In this document: positions 22,603 through 35,700 of the stretch, piece after piece | Position numbering within the stretch: the stretch's first letter is position 1 | How the letters are laid out: every line of letters starts with the position of its first letter | NCBI GenBank assembly: GCA_017979445.1 | Contig: JADQWC010000228.1 | Location: 62,001-126,000 of the forward strand | From: Akebia trifoliata | Taxonomy: Eukaryota; Streptophyta; Magnoliopsida; Ranunculales; Lardizabalaceae | Direction of reading: 5' to 3' | Length of the DNA: 64,000 nt | The notes under the pieces: model-generated | The model's database searches: none | The model's input: only the letters and a program-made list of their open reading frames with translations | What the model was told of the DNA's origin: nothing | Program-made: the position numbers and the translations under genes

Positions 22603-22851
22603 GAGTTCTAATAGAATTAGAAAGTGATGTTATAAATATGTTAAGAATATTAATTTTTAATATTTTAGTAGGATTATAAGTTGTTATGATGAAATTATCT
22701 ATATAAGGAACTTCAAATCCAAAAATTAATAATCAATCAATTCAATTATTTTTTCTCTCTTAATTACTTTTTAACTTTATGCTTTATTTTCTTTCAAGTT
22801 AATATTTGTTTATCAATTGAATCTATTGATTCAAACGCTTCCATTAAATCA
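22603..22851 (+). repeat. 3' LTR of the Gypsy derivative, right part
   Basis: It resumes the Gypsy LTR after the second GAGTT and aligns with 15395-15693 (ctaatagaattagaaagt, aaaaattaataatcaatcaa, tcaattgaatctattgattc), ending ATTAAATCA. Confidence 0.82.
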
Positions 22852-22985
22852 AGCCCCCCAATAGGCATAGTGAACACAGTCATAGAGATGATAAGTTGTT
22901 TAAAACTTTAAATCAACTGCATGAAATTTAGTTGTAAAGTCTTTGAAGGAAGATAATTAGGGAAGGACTGATAAGTTGATTTAGA

Positions 22986-23096
22986 GAATTGCTATTAGCA
23001 CTTGCAAATTTTACTTTTTACACTCAAATTTAAAATAAAGAAAATAAATGGTTGAGAATAAATAAAAGTCAAGGTGCCAAAAGAAGCTCTCACGCT
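22986..23096. mobile_element. Short copy of MITE family M1
   Basis: It begins agaattgctattagcac and ends aaggtgccaaaagaagctctc, inverted versions of the M1 terminus (consensus gagagtygctattggcaccc). The interior (aaataaagaaaataaatggttgagaat, partly quoted) matches the short M1 copy at 33049-33160. The right end abuts the start of a longer M1 copy that is split by the next element. Confidence 0.6.
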
Positions 23097-23289
23097 AGAT
23101 TTCTATTTGAGTCATGCTACTTGTGCCCACTATATACAATCTTTGTGCCTACCTATTAAGTAGAATCTTAAGAAAAAAAAAAAAAAAAAGGAAAGTTTCA
23201 CATATACTCTTTTCAATATGTTTAGATTGAACCTATTTTAACAGATTCGGTACATAACTTCTACTTAGCATTCTGAAATCAATTTGATA

Positions 23290-24960
23290 GGTACCTACGA
23301 TAGGGGAAGATTTTTGAAAGTAAGGGAAGATTTCAGAGAGACGTTCTCGTTTAATGGAAGTTTCTTGCTGGTGACTAGGGATGGAAATAGTAGGGAAATA
23401 TTTTTTAAAGTACAGAGGTTTTCTGCTAAAGCTAAAACAATGTCGATGGTCTTAAGGGTTGTATTGAAGTTAGCTTGGCAGTGAAACTTTTGTTGGAATC
23501 AAATGAAAAAATGGGTTGACAATGTGAGCAGAGGCGGGTAAATCTTCAACCTGGGGGGCTAGGTCTGAGAAAGAGGGAAGGAATATAGATGCTCATAATG
23601 AGAAGGATGGGATGCTTGACGCTCAAATGAAAAAAAAAAAACCTGATTATGGAATAATGGGTAAAGGTAGTAAACTTACAAAATCCAATGAAGGTGAACA
23701 GAAGGTTAAGGGAGTTGAGATTAAACGAAGCAGCAAAGCCTTTGGGAGATGGAGATGAGCAATAATTTGTGAAACACAATCAGTAGACTTCACTTGGACA
23801 AAGTTCATGAGAATCTGTAAACATGCACTGAATCATCAAGGGGCTTTCAATAGGAAACTTATCAGTTGGTGATCTTCGAAGAAAATTCTTCTTCTGGAGG
23901 AGAGTGGAAACCTCTAGAATCAGGAACATTCAAGAGGTGGTGATCAAATTGATTGGAAAATAGTTAGGGGGTTTGAAGGAGGTGGACAAACAAACAAGAT
24001 GGTGTGAAGATATTAGCTATGTTAGATTAAAAGTGGGATTTCCCATATGGAAAATTCACAGAAGTTTGGACATGTTCTGTGAAGGTTATCATCAGTTCAA
24101 AGTAGGGATTGATATTGAATCTAATCAATAGAAATGGAAAGGACATCATATCAGGTCCAGCCAATGGCACAGTTCTTTCCACCGAGAGTGGAGATTCTTG
24201 ATTTCAGTGATACAGTAACTCCAGCATTCCTAACGGAGATGAAGAATGTTGGCTATAGCACTTTAGATCTGGCAGAAACAATTCGTACAGGAATAGCCCT
24301 GTACCCATTTAACATGGGTTGTAGGAAGGAAAGTCATAGTAAGTTTATGAGAGGAGCCACAACTCATTTCCTTGTTCAAATTTTGGGCACACTCTCTCCC
24401 TCCTTGTGTGAATTCAATTTTCGTGTTCCATTTCGGTTACTCTTTGGGTTCTTTGAGTATTCCTTGGGAATTTCCCTTGTTTGGCTTTGTAAGTGGTGTT
24501 TTCTTTGTTGAAAGGATTCAAGTCCTCCAGTTTTGACTCATTTTCTTCAGAATCATGAACTTCCTCTTGAGGAAGATGGATTAGGTGGGTTTGGAAGAGA
24601 TACTCCATTGTTACCTTCTGAATCATTACCCACGACTCAAGTTCCATTCAAGATGCTTGTTACGAATCAGACAGGGGTACAAGGAAGGGTATTTTGTTGA
24701 TAGCGTGATGAATGAGCCTTACCAACAAAAAATAGATGAAGAGTTAGTCAGAATAGAATTGGAGACAGTTGAGTGGATGGTAAGTGTGGCAAAGTCATTT
24801 GGGATAGTTCTAGAGACGGAGGAAGAAGATGCCTCCATTATCCTCAAGGTGGCGATAAGAGATTTGAGAGATCGAAAACTTTGGAGGGGGAATTGAATCA
24901 ACATGGAAGAGAGATTTCAGTGCCAAGAGATGAGGTGACTCTAACTGGTCAGAATAGCTA
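23290..24960 (+). pseudogene. LINE ORF1 region, decayed
   Basis: The segment upstream of the endonuclease shows only short frames, the longest being 125 codons at 24134-24511 and 103 codons at 24585-24896. In plant L1 elements ORF1 encodes an RNA-binding chaperone with a CCHC knuckle. I see no knuckle, so the assignment rests on position. The 24134 frame is unlike standard ORF1 text and I do not recognise it. Confidence 0.4.
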
Positions 24961-25099
24961 AGAGATTTGTAGTTACAGGGAAAGCCAATTTAATGAACTA
25001 GTGGTGAGAGCTCCTTTGGAGACAACTAGAAGAATTTCAAGGTCAAGAGTGGCCAATTAGGTGGCCAGTTCTGTTGAGGGTCGTTTTTTTAGTTCCTTA

Positions 25100-28000
25100 T
25101 TACGATTTAAATTCTTTCTTGGAATGTGAGAAGTTTGGGGGATAAGAAGAAGAGGGCAGCTGTGAAAGCTATATTAGATTGAAAAATCCGATGCTTGTGA
25201 CCATTCAGGAATCAAAGTTAGATAAATGTAAACAGGAGATCATTAAGGAGCTTTGGTGGGGAGATATTGGTTGGTTGTTTCTTCCTGCTTTAGGTACGGC
25301 TGGTGGTATTATCTTAATGTGTAGAAAAGACTTGCTTCATGTGACGGATAACATTGTGGGGAGTTCACCATCTCAGTATTATGTAATTGTGTTAACAATG
25401 ACTTTCAATGGGTGTTTACAATCGTTTACATCCCTACGAGAAGTAGTGAGAGGTATCAATTTTGGGAAGAGTTGGAAGATACTGTGGGTTATTGGGATAG
25501 CTCATGAGTGTTAGGAGGGGACTCTAATGTTATTAGATTTAGCCATGAGAAGAATGTGGATACAAGTACTACAAAAAGAATGAGGGATTTCAATGAGTTC
25601 ATTAATAGATACTCTCTTATGGACTTCCTGTCGTTGGGTAGACGATTTACGTGGTCTAACAACCAAGTGAACCCTAGGTTGTCTAGAATTCACAGGTTCT
25701 TAGTCGGTAGTTTATGGGAAGAGAAATTTGACAATGTTGTGCATTCTGCTACCTCTAGCCCAGTCTCAGATCATCTCTCTGTCCTTTTAGAGGTGGGTCA
25801 ACCTATAACCAAACCGTTACCCTTTAGATTTGAGAATATGTGGCTCATTGATCTTAACTTCTCGGACTTGGGTAAAGATTGTTGGAATGAAAGCCCCTCT
25901 ATAAGGAACTCAGGGAATATGTTTAAGAATAAGCTTAAGTCCTTGAAAGAGAAGTTGAAAGTGTGGAACAAAGAGGTGTTGGGAAAAATTGAAGTAAAAA
26001 AGTGGGAGATTCTTAATAAAATTGAAATTCTAGATGCTAAAGAGGAAGCAGACGACATGTGGATGGAGGAATGGGTGAACAGAATAAAGTTAAAATTGGA
26101 GTTCCCAAAGATAGCTTTGATGGAAGAGATAAGTTGGAGACAGAAATCTAGAATCAAGTGGTTGAAAGAAGGATACAACAACACGAAATTCTTATATAAA
26201 ATGACAAACTTTCATAGAAGAAACAATCAAATCATTAAGTTATCTATTGATGGGTCTTCGGTGGAAGGGGATTTTATGTTGGCACATTGTGTTAGAGGAT
26301 TTTATGGAGGTGATTAAGGAGTTGCAAGAGAATAATTGCCTGGACTATGGTTTGAATAGTACCTTCGTGGCGTTCATCTCTAAAAGAGTAGGGGCTGACA
26401 ATCTTGGGGACTTTAGACCCATTAGTTTGGTTAGTTCAGTACATAAAATCATTTCTAAAGTGTTGGCCTCAAGATTGAAAGAAGTTTTGAAAATTCTTAT
26501 AAATGCAGAACAAGGAGCGTTTGTTAGGGAGAGACAAATCTTAGATGATATGTTAATTGAGAATGAGTATCTAAATTTGAGGATTAAGGACAATAAGGTG
26601 GATTTCGTGAGAAAAATAAACCTTCAAAAAGCATAGGATCATGAGTGTTGGGATTTTTTGGAGTACAAGATGGGTAGGATGGGTTTTGGTAGAAAATGGA
26701 TTGGTTGAATTATGAAGTGTATAACCTCAACGTCTTATTCTATTTTAGTCAACGGTAGTCCGACAGGTTTCTTTAGGGGTTTGAGACAGGGTGATCCTTT
26801 ATCTCTTTTCATTTTTTTTATTGTGGTTGAAGCTTTGGGTAGATTGTTCAAAAGAACCATAGGCATTGGGAAGCTTTCGGGATTTGAAGTGAATAATGAG
26901 AGTCCATTGATTTCCCACCTTTAATTTGCTGACAACACTTTAGTATTCTTGGACTACTCAAGAGAGCAGGTTAGGAACTTGTGAGTAATATTAAGTTGCT
27001 TTGAGGCAATCTCTGATCTTCATATCAACTTACAAAAAAGTAAGATTTTTGAGGATGGGGACGTCATTGATCTCCTTATATACACTACTATTTTGGGGTG
27101 ATCTATTGATAATCTTCCCTCTTCCTATTTAGGTCTTCCCTTAGAAGCGTCATATAATAGTAAGAGTATTTGAGATGGTGTTATTGATAGAATGGAAAAA
27201 AAGTTGAGCACCTGGAAATTGAGGTATCTCTCCAAGGGAGGTAAGGTGACATTGATCAAAAGCACGTTGTCTAGCATTCCTATCTACTTCCTCTCCATTT
27301 TCTCTATGCCAAAGTCCGTAGAGAACATGGTTGAAAGACCCATCAAGAATTTTTTGTGGAATGATAAGCATGGAGGTAGAAAATACCATTTCGTTAAGTG
27401 GAAGTTGATTTGCATCCCAATGAGGAATGGTAGTTTAAGGATTAGAGGATTGAGATTAACTAACAAAGCCCCCTTCTAGGCAAGTAGTTATGGAGGTTTA
27501 GAGTAAAAAAGGATAGCTTGTGGAGGAAGGTGGTGTGTGCTAGGTACAGGAAAATGAGACTTGGGTGATTTAGTGGGGAAGCCAAAAGGACTTTCGGTTG
27601 TAGTGTGTGGAAGGGGATTCTCAAGGTAGCCGACGATTTTGAAAGAGAGATCAATTTTAGAGTGGGTTTAGGGGATAGAGTAAGGTTTTGGGAAGATAGG
27701 TGGTGCGGGAATTCAACTCTATCAACTCAATACCCATCTTTGTACGCTTGTTCTTTGTATAGAAACTGTTCAATAAAGCATTGTTCGAATCGTAACAAGA
27801 TCACTATTTCTTGGGATTTGAGATTTAGGAGGAATTTCAATGATTATGAGATAACCGAGGTAACATCTCTTCTAAATTTATTAAATGAAATTCAAATCAG
27901 AGAGAACGTTCAAGATAGATGGGAATGAGTCAAGACTAAGGACATGATAGTCACTGTTTGTTCTTTCTACAAAGCCATGATCCCAAGGTTAGGGACTATT

Positions 28001-28200
28001 TTTCCTATTTCTCTTGTCTGGTCATCTCTTGTACCCTCCTAGGTATCTTTCTTCGTTGGATTGCCTCCCTAGGGAGGATTCTTACTTTGGACAATTTGAT
28101 ATCTCATGGGTGGATCACTCGAAATTTTTGCCTCCTTTGTATAATTGATGGCGAATCTATGGACCACACTCTTCTTCATTGTTTTTTTTTTTTCTAGTGC
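25100..28200 (+). pseudogene. LINE ORF2: endonuclease-reverse transcriptase remnant
   Basis: The apurinic-type endonuclease begins near 25110 (ILSWNVRSLG) and includes TIQESKLDKCK (about 25200), GGDSNVIRF (25512), RRFTWSNNQ (25640) and SPVSDHLSVL (25758). A long linker runs to 26280. Reverse transcriptase shows GDFRPISLVSSVHKIISKVL near 26410, INAEQGAFVRERQILDD near 26500, RGLRQGDPLS near 26776 and the catalytic box at 26926-26937, which reads FADN instead of FADD. A downstream region (STWKLRYLSKGGKVTLIKS) near 27210 is the usual thumb text. The zf-RVT domain with C..C.....H.L.HC ends near 28185. The N-terminal part of the reverse transcriptase is missing: 26285 joins linker to DFMEVIKEL, implying an internal deletion. 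Numerous stops. Confidence 0.85.
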
Positions 28201-28910
28201 TATTTGGAATTCATTTCTTTCTTTTTTTCATATGTATTGAGTTCTCACCAACAACTTTCTCTTGATGCTTGAAGGGTGGGCTTACAATATCTTCTCTAAT
28301 AGAAAGACACATTTGGGTTATTCTTCCAGTAACCATTGCTTGGGATCTTTGGAAAGAGAGAAACAACAAGATGTTCCAGGGCAAGGAGAGCAATTCACAT
28401 ACATTGTACATAAAGATTTTAGGGCTGCTGTTTTTTTGGTCTAAGTTGAGCAAGGATTTCTCCTAGATCTCTTTCGAAGACTTTGTATTTAGATGGGATA
28501 ACCTGTGTAGTTAGTAGAATTTTCTTTTGCCTTTATTGTTTTATTGCTTTTCTGCCTGAGGGCTTTCTCAGCCTCCATTGTATTGTTTTTGTCCCTTTGT
28601 TATTTATAAAATCTTATACTCATAAAAATAAAATAAAAATTCTCGTACAATCCAAACACCTTTAAACATGTTTACTGAATTATTGTTTAATATTCAGTAG
28701 GTACCTACCGAATCTATTTTGTAATGTTCGAAAGGATACATCCCAAATCTACTACAACAAATTAGTTTCAAACCCACCAAACAAAATTTGTCAAAAAATA
28801 AAGATGGTGCGTATAGAGTAATTTGATGAGGGTATATGTGTAATTTCCTTTTTTTTCCACAAAAGGTGGGCGTAGAGAGCGTATATCACGGGTGCGAGTA
28901 GCACAAGTCT

Positions 28911-29104
28911 TACTATTTTTTGGGTTTAAACAACTGCTGAAATTGTTTGAATGAGTGTTAGAATGTTTTGTAATGTTGAGATAATAATTTGAGCCAAACC
29001 TTTGTAATGTTTGAATGGTGTTTTAATCTTTATTTGGAGTGTGAAAAATAATTTAAGAAATTGGGACCTACTCAGTAAAAGTTGGGGTGCCAATAGCAGC
29101 CCTC
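28911..29104 (+). mobile_element. M1 MITE, right part of a split long copy
   Basis: It runs from ctattttttgggtttaaac through ttgtttgaatgagtg to aaaagttggggtgccaatag and ends cctc. The missing left end (gctctc...atttctattt) is at 23088-23109, on the other side of the long-TIR element, so that element landed inside this M1 copy. Confidence 0.6.
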
Positions 29105-29739
29105 TTGATTTATCATTGTTTAACTGTTGAGATAACTACTATATCCAAACAGAAACTGAGGAGAAATAATTCAATTATTTCTAGGTTTAAGAAGCTTGTT
29201 CCCAACTTCTTTAAAAATTTCGAGGAAATAATGCAATTTATATATTAAATATCAGTTAAAACATATTTTTATTCGGAAAAAAATTGCAAAACAAATAACG
29301 ATTTCAATGGAACCTTTGCAGAAAAAAAATGTAAGTGCCTTTGGATATTGGAAATCAAGGGAAATAAAATGTATCTCAGAAAATTTTCAGGAAATGTGGA
29401 AATTTAGTACCTTTCTTGCAAGCCTTCTATCACTGATACACACCAACTGAACTCGAAAATTAGTATACTACTACAATATGTGACTTTTTTTTATTTATCA
29501 AAATAGAAGAAAAAGAGTGTAAAAAAGAAGAAAAATAAATATAAAAGAAACCCCGTGAAAGTTATAAAACACACAAAGAATCCCATCTGAATACAAAATC
29601 CGTAAAAGAGGCCCCCAACCAAATCTATATTCAGATTAGACCAAAAGTAGAGCAAACCCAATATAACTTTGCTCCCTACATCACCTTTAGGTATTATGAA
29701 GTTGTTATCAGGATAGATTTTAGATAAGAGTAAAAGCAA
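29105..29739. other. 3' flank of the NTAN1-like gene
   Basis: No ORF. Just below the gene's stop codon, read on the minus strand, an AATAAA-like polyadenylation signal occurs near 29490-29496 (tttatttatc on the plus strand), about 245 bp downstream of the stop. The rest is unassigned AT-rich sequence. Confidence 0.4.
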
Positions 29740-32700
29740 TCACCTTCTTAGGTTACTTGGCACCTTGTCCATCGTCCATGATCCATTGTCTGTCCTTATA
29801 AAGATGTGTGGCTTCCTCATGGGAAAGGTTTCTCTCCAATCCGGGTGTTGAATCAAATAATCGAAGATCCTGTAAAGAAGAAAATGAATACTTGATCAAA
29901 ATTTGTACATGTAATCGATCTTTTTTATTATACTAAAAAACAATGGTCTACAAATCTTCAACTAAAGAAGTAAGGTCAATAATATACATTTAAGAGAGAA
30001 GATTTTCTTTTTTAATATTATCAAATATTATCAATTTTTTTTTTCTTTTCTTCTTGAGGTTATTTATATATTCTAAAAGGGGAAGAGCCGGAAAAAAATT
30101 GGATTTGGTAGTGTGAGCTGATATGAACACATTTGGAATAACAAAAAAAAATGGTTTTAGTCATAATTGACTAGAGGAACAAGATTCGTTCAGCTGATTC
30201 CATATTTGTGCGGTAAGGCATTGATGATGATGATGAAGTGTTTTTTTTCGGATATTTTTATTATTTTTCTCAGGATAATGTCAAATATTATATGATATTT
30301 CAATGGAAAAAAACTAACTCTATATTTATATTTCTTAATCTTTTTTTGAGGAAAATATTTAAGTGCACCTAACCCAGATATTGAATAAATCTCAGGTTCC
30401 AAAAGACCAAAACTAGGGATCCCTCAATGAATGGTGTTTAAATTTTGTTGGCACTAGCAATCAAGATGTATTATTAACCATCTACCACACATCTCAAACA
30501 CTGCTAATAGGGCTTAAAACTGTCCGGTTTAAGGCCAGATATGAGTATATCCATATCCGAATTTGTTATTCAGATCCGACTAGTTACAACCATATCTGAA
30601 CCATATTTTTACCAAACTCATATCCAGATCTGACCCGACCGAATTAATAGTTTGGGTCGGATAATTTTGCACTGTTCAAGGTTATTTCAATAAAAAACAC
30701 TATAGGCGTATTTGGAAATGGGAGTTGGAGTTGCAACTCCCACCTTAGAATTCAAATTGGTTGTTTGGTTCACCAATTCCATGGAGTTGCAACTCCAAGA
30801 AGGTCCTCAACTCCTATTTTTAAAGGAGTTACAACTCACTTATATGGGTGGGATTTCCAACTCTAGGCAAAAATCTTTAATCCCAAAAATCGAATTGACT
30901 CACCTGAGTTATTTAGTATCTAAATTATTCAACTCACTTTACATTATTTATGATCTAGATTCCTATTTAAATAATTATTATTTTTTAATAAAATAAGGTG
31001 ATTAGAATAGTGCCTAAAATGGGTCAGATTTTATCCAAAATTCAAGTGATCCGAATTTAGCGGGTTTGGTCCCTTGGAGTAGATCCAAAGAAAAATATTA
31101 GTCGGATATGGGTTGATGTCCCTTAACCCGAGTCGGATCCAACCCTATATCCGCCTTGATCCGGATGATATATTGCTTTGAAAATTATTTTTTTACTTTT
31201 CAAAATATATTTTATCTACTGCTTTATTATAACATGAATTCTTAGAAAATAAATAAATTATAATAGTAAAACAGAATAATACAACAAATAAAAAATATAT
31301 ATATAACAAAAAAAAAAAGTTGAATATTTCAAAATTATTCGAACCGAATCAAGTCAATTCAGTCAGGTCGAATATGAATTCAGAGTTAGTGTAATCAATA
31401 TGGTTCGGAGATGGTTTTTGCTAATAAGATCCAAATTGAATTCGAATACAAATCTAAATATAAAAAAATCAGATTTGAATATGGATGTACTCATATTTGA
31501 CCCGAAGCCGACCCATTTTGAGCCCTAAATCAAAATATGTTTCATCAAAAAATTAATCATATTTATTTCAGATAATAAATATTTAAATTATCAAGAATAA
31601 ATTAATTTATCAAAATATATAAAATCAGTTGAATTTTATTGACTATGATAATATTTTTCAAGTAATAGAGGAGCCTGCTGCCAAATACTAAAGGTGTGAT
31701 TTGAACGCAAAACCTCTTCCTTTATTGAGGGAGGCCTTAGCCACTGTGACTAACACTTGTTGATTGTAAAGAGAATACCCTGAAAAATATATATAACTTA
31801 CAAAATAATATATCATTCGGATCTAGGAGGATATATGGATGGATAAGCATTCGACTTAAGTCCGACTCGGGTCAAGGGACATCAACCCATATCCAACCCA
31901 TTTTTTAATTCATATATACTTGAAGGAACCAAACCCACTAAATTCGGATTTGGATCACTCGGATTTTAGATAAAATCCGACCCATTTTAAGTCCTAAGTG
32001 TTAACAGCTCATACACTACTCACCCCCACAAACGGGAGTATCAGGTTAAGTCGATCTCACAAGATATCATTTAAGATTGTAGCATTTGATCTGACAAATC
32101 AAGCTGCATACCTTCTTTCATTATCAACAAAATCTGGGCCCTCGGCAAGAGGTGAAGTAGAACATCTACGAAGGATTTCTGAATCAGATAGTTTCTGTAG
32201 TGAAAGAGCATTATATTTCCAAAGTGGCGTCCTATAACACCAGAAAGAAAAATTAGATTGCATCACTTGTTAGAAAGAAGAAAAAAAATGACCATCAAAG
32301 GGTGTCTAAGACTGCACAATTATTTCCAAGTTTCTTTTTTGATATCGTGGGTATCCCCACCTTTGGGAGAGACTAATCCCGCAGTCACATGCACTGCCCC
32401 CTCAGAAAGTCCTACGTACAACTGGTTGAATCAAGGGTCAACCCGAACCCTAGAGGGTGGCCCCAAGAAATTTGTAGCTTTGTGGGGTTTCGAACACTTG
32501 ACCTACTCTTCCTAAGGAGCTTATCAAGGCTCGGCTTGCCACTAGGCCAAGGTTTCTTAAGATATGTTATATTACTAGAAAGTGAAGTTGTGAAGTAACA
32601 TTTTTACCAAGAACATGCGGCGATCTGAAATTGGTCATTTTGAGTATTGTATGTCTCCATTAATTTTCCTTTCCAATTGGGATCCTCGAAGGAAACAGTC

Positions 32701-35700
32701 ACTCGAATTCTCCTGATTATTTCATCTGGGCATCTCGAACTTCTATCAAAGCTAGCTGGCTTGACGGATCCGGAGCTAGTCTCTACCTAAGGACAGCAAA
32801 CATGGATCCATATTTAAGAACAGATCTGCTATTGACACCCCAACTTTTACTTATTACACCCCCATTTCTTAAATTATTTATCACACCCCAATTAAAGATT
32901 AAAACACAGGGCTTGGCTCAAATTATAATATCAACATTACAAAACATTGTAACAATCATTCAAACAATTTCGGTAGTTGTTTACAGCTATGATTAGGTCT
33001 CATATAAAATTCTAAACCCAAAAAATAGAAATAGAGCAAAAGAAAATGAGAGAGCTTCTATGGGCACCCCAACTTTTACGCATTCTCAACCATTCACTTA
33101 TTTTCTTTATTTCTAATTGGGTGTAAGAAGTAAAAGTTGGGGTGCCAATAGCAACTCTCTTCGAGAAATCTCATTAATGTTTCGACCATAAAAAACAAAT
33201 TTGAGCAACTATAAATCCCAAAGTTGAACCACAAGTTCCAGATATTGCTCAAGTAACAACTCTCTTAATGAAAGTAATTTCTTCTCTAATACGGAAATTA
33301 AAAGCTTAGCATATACTATCGGTACAAGAGAGAAATTTAAAGAGATGCAGCATCAACTTACCAAAAAACCATTAACGATGGGGTATGCATTTCCATCAGA
33401 ATCTCTTGCAGTATTATGCCCAAGAACAAAGAGCATTCGAATGTGAAAATTTTCTTGGCGGTTCTCCAAAGCTTCAATTATTTTTGAACATAAAGGAAAA
33501 GAATGATGGTGTAATTCTTCTTTACTTTCTGATCCATTCATGCCAGTACTATGCTGCAATCAAAATTACTTAAATTCAATTAGTTACATTTTTTGACAAG
33601 GAAATACTAGAAAATAAGATATAAGAACAAACTTTGGGTGAGGCATCGTCAAAGCCACCAATTAGATGCACCTGCAGATATAACTTGTTTAGACTTCAAA
33701 ATATGTGAAATATTCAAAGTAGGAACACAAATCATCAAAGCAGCAACAAATCTTTATTCGAATAAGAAAGAAACAAACGTCAAGCTCAGCATCTGAATAG
33801 CGATCAATGACTAATGATAACATCTGATTGAGGCCCACATCAACAACATCTGGAGAATCCATATGGGCAACTGAGGTCCTGTGTTCAAGAGATGCAAATA
33901 CAAGGACAAAATAATTAGATAATGAAATGTTGAAATCCTTCATATTTATGGTATCAGTTCTTACATTCCAGACTTCGGGTTGCGAATCACAAGGCCCACA
34001 CAGGTAGTCGCTTCATCTGTGCCAATTAACTTTTAATGTGAAAAAACAAAAGCATGAATATTGTCAGAATAAGAAATGGAAAAAATAAAAATAAATTTCT
34101 AGAAGTGAGTGGTATACTGAAACTATGCAACTAAAAGAGATCACACACACACACTCAACATTGTGGACTTGTGGTTAACTTTGTTGCATATCAAAAAGAA
34201 AAGTTAAAAAAGGCAATGGATTTGTTCTCTCAATCAAAAATAAGTTGCAGTATGCAACATCAATATATTTTAGTATAACAAATTACAAAAGATATCAACA
34301 TATACTGAAGTAGTGTGCTTAAGTGTATTTAACTTTTATTTTTCCCAAAGAATGTAAATTCTTCAATTATAAGTAGTTATGTTCCCATATATCAATAATT
34401 GGATATGATTTCAGACACTAACATGGTAGCTAGTGATACAGAACGCAGAAGATAAGAGCAAATAAGAAAGGGACCATAATTCAATTAAGACCTTTTTTTT
34501 ATAATCAAGAACACTGATTGCAAAATGCAATCTAAAGATCAATTAGGGAATCACTCAAGCAAGGATTGTAGATTCATTCATGAATTACACGACTCTAGAG
34601 ATACGTCTTTCAATCAAGAAAGACACAAAGAAAAAAAAAGGAAAAAAAGAAACTTGAACCTGTACAAAACGTCCCACATGGGGCTTCTTGCATAGGCATT
34701 TGTGGTGATGGGTGATCAAGGGAAAAAATAAAAGATGGAGAGTTCCAAATACCCAAGGAATGGTAAAAAAATTTCACCGCAAGGCGGAGGGTAGTAAGGA
34801 GTAGTGGGGTATTGTTCTAATGTAAAGGGGTAGGCCAAAAATGGTGGAGGTATTGTTGCAATGTACAGGGTAAGGGCCACAAAAAAAAAACACTTGGGGA
34901 CTAGATTTAGTGTCATTCTCAACACTAATGGCACATCCTCGTGATTCGGTGCAGCATCAGCTAGGAGATTCATAATACGTTGTGGATATGATATATCAAA
35001 GCATTAGAAGCCGGTATCCAGTATTCAGGTTTCTTCTATAAACTAAAACCTATGAAACCTTTATCATGAAAGAAAAAGGAAAGTAGAATAACCTACCTCC
35101 ACAAGAGCAGGATCAACAGTTGCATATTCTCTCTGGAAAACATAAACATGTCTAATCCGGTCCGAGACTGAGACTTTCCTTTCTGGAATAGCTTTGAATG
35201 AATTTGAAGCTGAGACCAGTATGGGGTGTTCCAACAAAGCAACCAAGTTCTCACTTCCCTGATTATAGACACAAGTTTTTCAAAGTTGTTAATTGTTATC
35301 TACATTGAATCACTTACAAAAACAAATATTTATATGGTGAGAATAAGATATAAGCCAAAAGAAACTAATTGGTACTTTCCTCAAGAATATTAGTTATATA
35401 TGGCAAAGCTAATTCCAGAAATAGAAATCCGTATAGATCATAAAGTGCGGTTGGTTGGGATACACAGAGTGGAATGTTTACTTTGCATTGGACTTGCACA
35501 TGGAGCACCAATTGATAATTCTTTTGCAAGAAATTAGGTCATCAACAATAAGAATTTTGTCCAAAGAGGTAGATGGCAGACCACAGAAAAAATGCCATTG
35601 TGGACGAAATATTCAAACCCCAAATAAGATGATTGAAACTTAGATCTCGATGTTGAGTCGAAAACCAAATAGTAGGATCCAACGGTGAACGAGCCATTAT

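Larger units (their letters stand above)
15228..22851 (+). mobile_element. Gypsy deletion derivative, split by nested Copia-B
   Basis: Two related LTRs (15228-15693, and 16896-17026 joined to 22603-22851) flank only about 1.2 kb of internal sequence. A TGGTATCAGAGC primer-binding site follows the first LTR. The internal part encodes a retropepsin and, directly after, the C-terminal tail of a Gypsy integrase. Most of reverse transcriptase, RNase H and the integrase core has been lost, so it is non-autonomous. Its 3' LTR is interrupted by a complete Copia element, so the Gypsy is the older insertion. I could not find a clean target duplication for the Gypsy itself. Confidence 0.8.
23290..28645 (+). 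mobile_element. L1-type LINE, degraded
   Basis: A plant L1 retrotransposon without LTRs. An ORF1-like region is followed by endonuclease, reverse transcriptase and the C-terminal zf-RVT domain, ending near an A-rich tail (cataaaaataaaataaaaa, 28621-28639). It lies between the two arms of a long-TIR element. Many stops and an internal deletion make it inactive. Confidence 0.85.
23110..28910. mobile_element. Long-TIR (Mutator-like) element split by a LINE
   Basis: The left arm (23110-23285) and the right arm (about 28690-28910, reverse complement) match over more than 150 bp: GCTACTTGTGCCCACTATAT against GCTACTCGCACCCGTGATAT at the tips, then poly-A plus ggaaagtttcacatata against ggaaattacacatata, then agattcggta near the centre. 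The flanks ttctatttg (23101-23109) and tactatttt (28911-28919) could be a mutated 9-bp target duplication, which with long terminal repeats would indicate the Mutator superfamily. The centre is occupied by an L1 LINE. No transposase is visible. Confidence 0.6.

Noticed and set aside
25798..26184. 128-codon minus-strand ORF
   Set aside because: Antisense shadow of the LINE endonuclease-linker frame.
29491..29739. 82-codon hydrophobic minus-strand ORF next to NTAN1
   Set aside because: It falls in the 3' flank of the gene in a different frame and consists of T-rich sequence translated as Phe/Leu.
32484..32552. tRNA gene on the minus strand
   Set aside because: A and B boxes are present but no cloverleaf closes, and a 140-bp body with poly-A follows, so it is a SINE.
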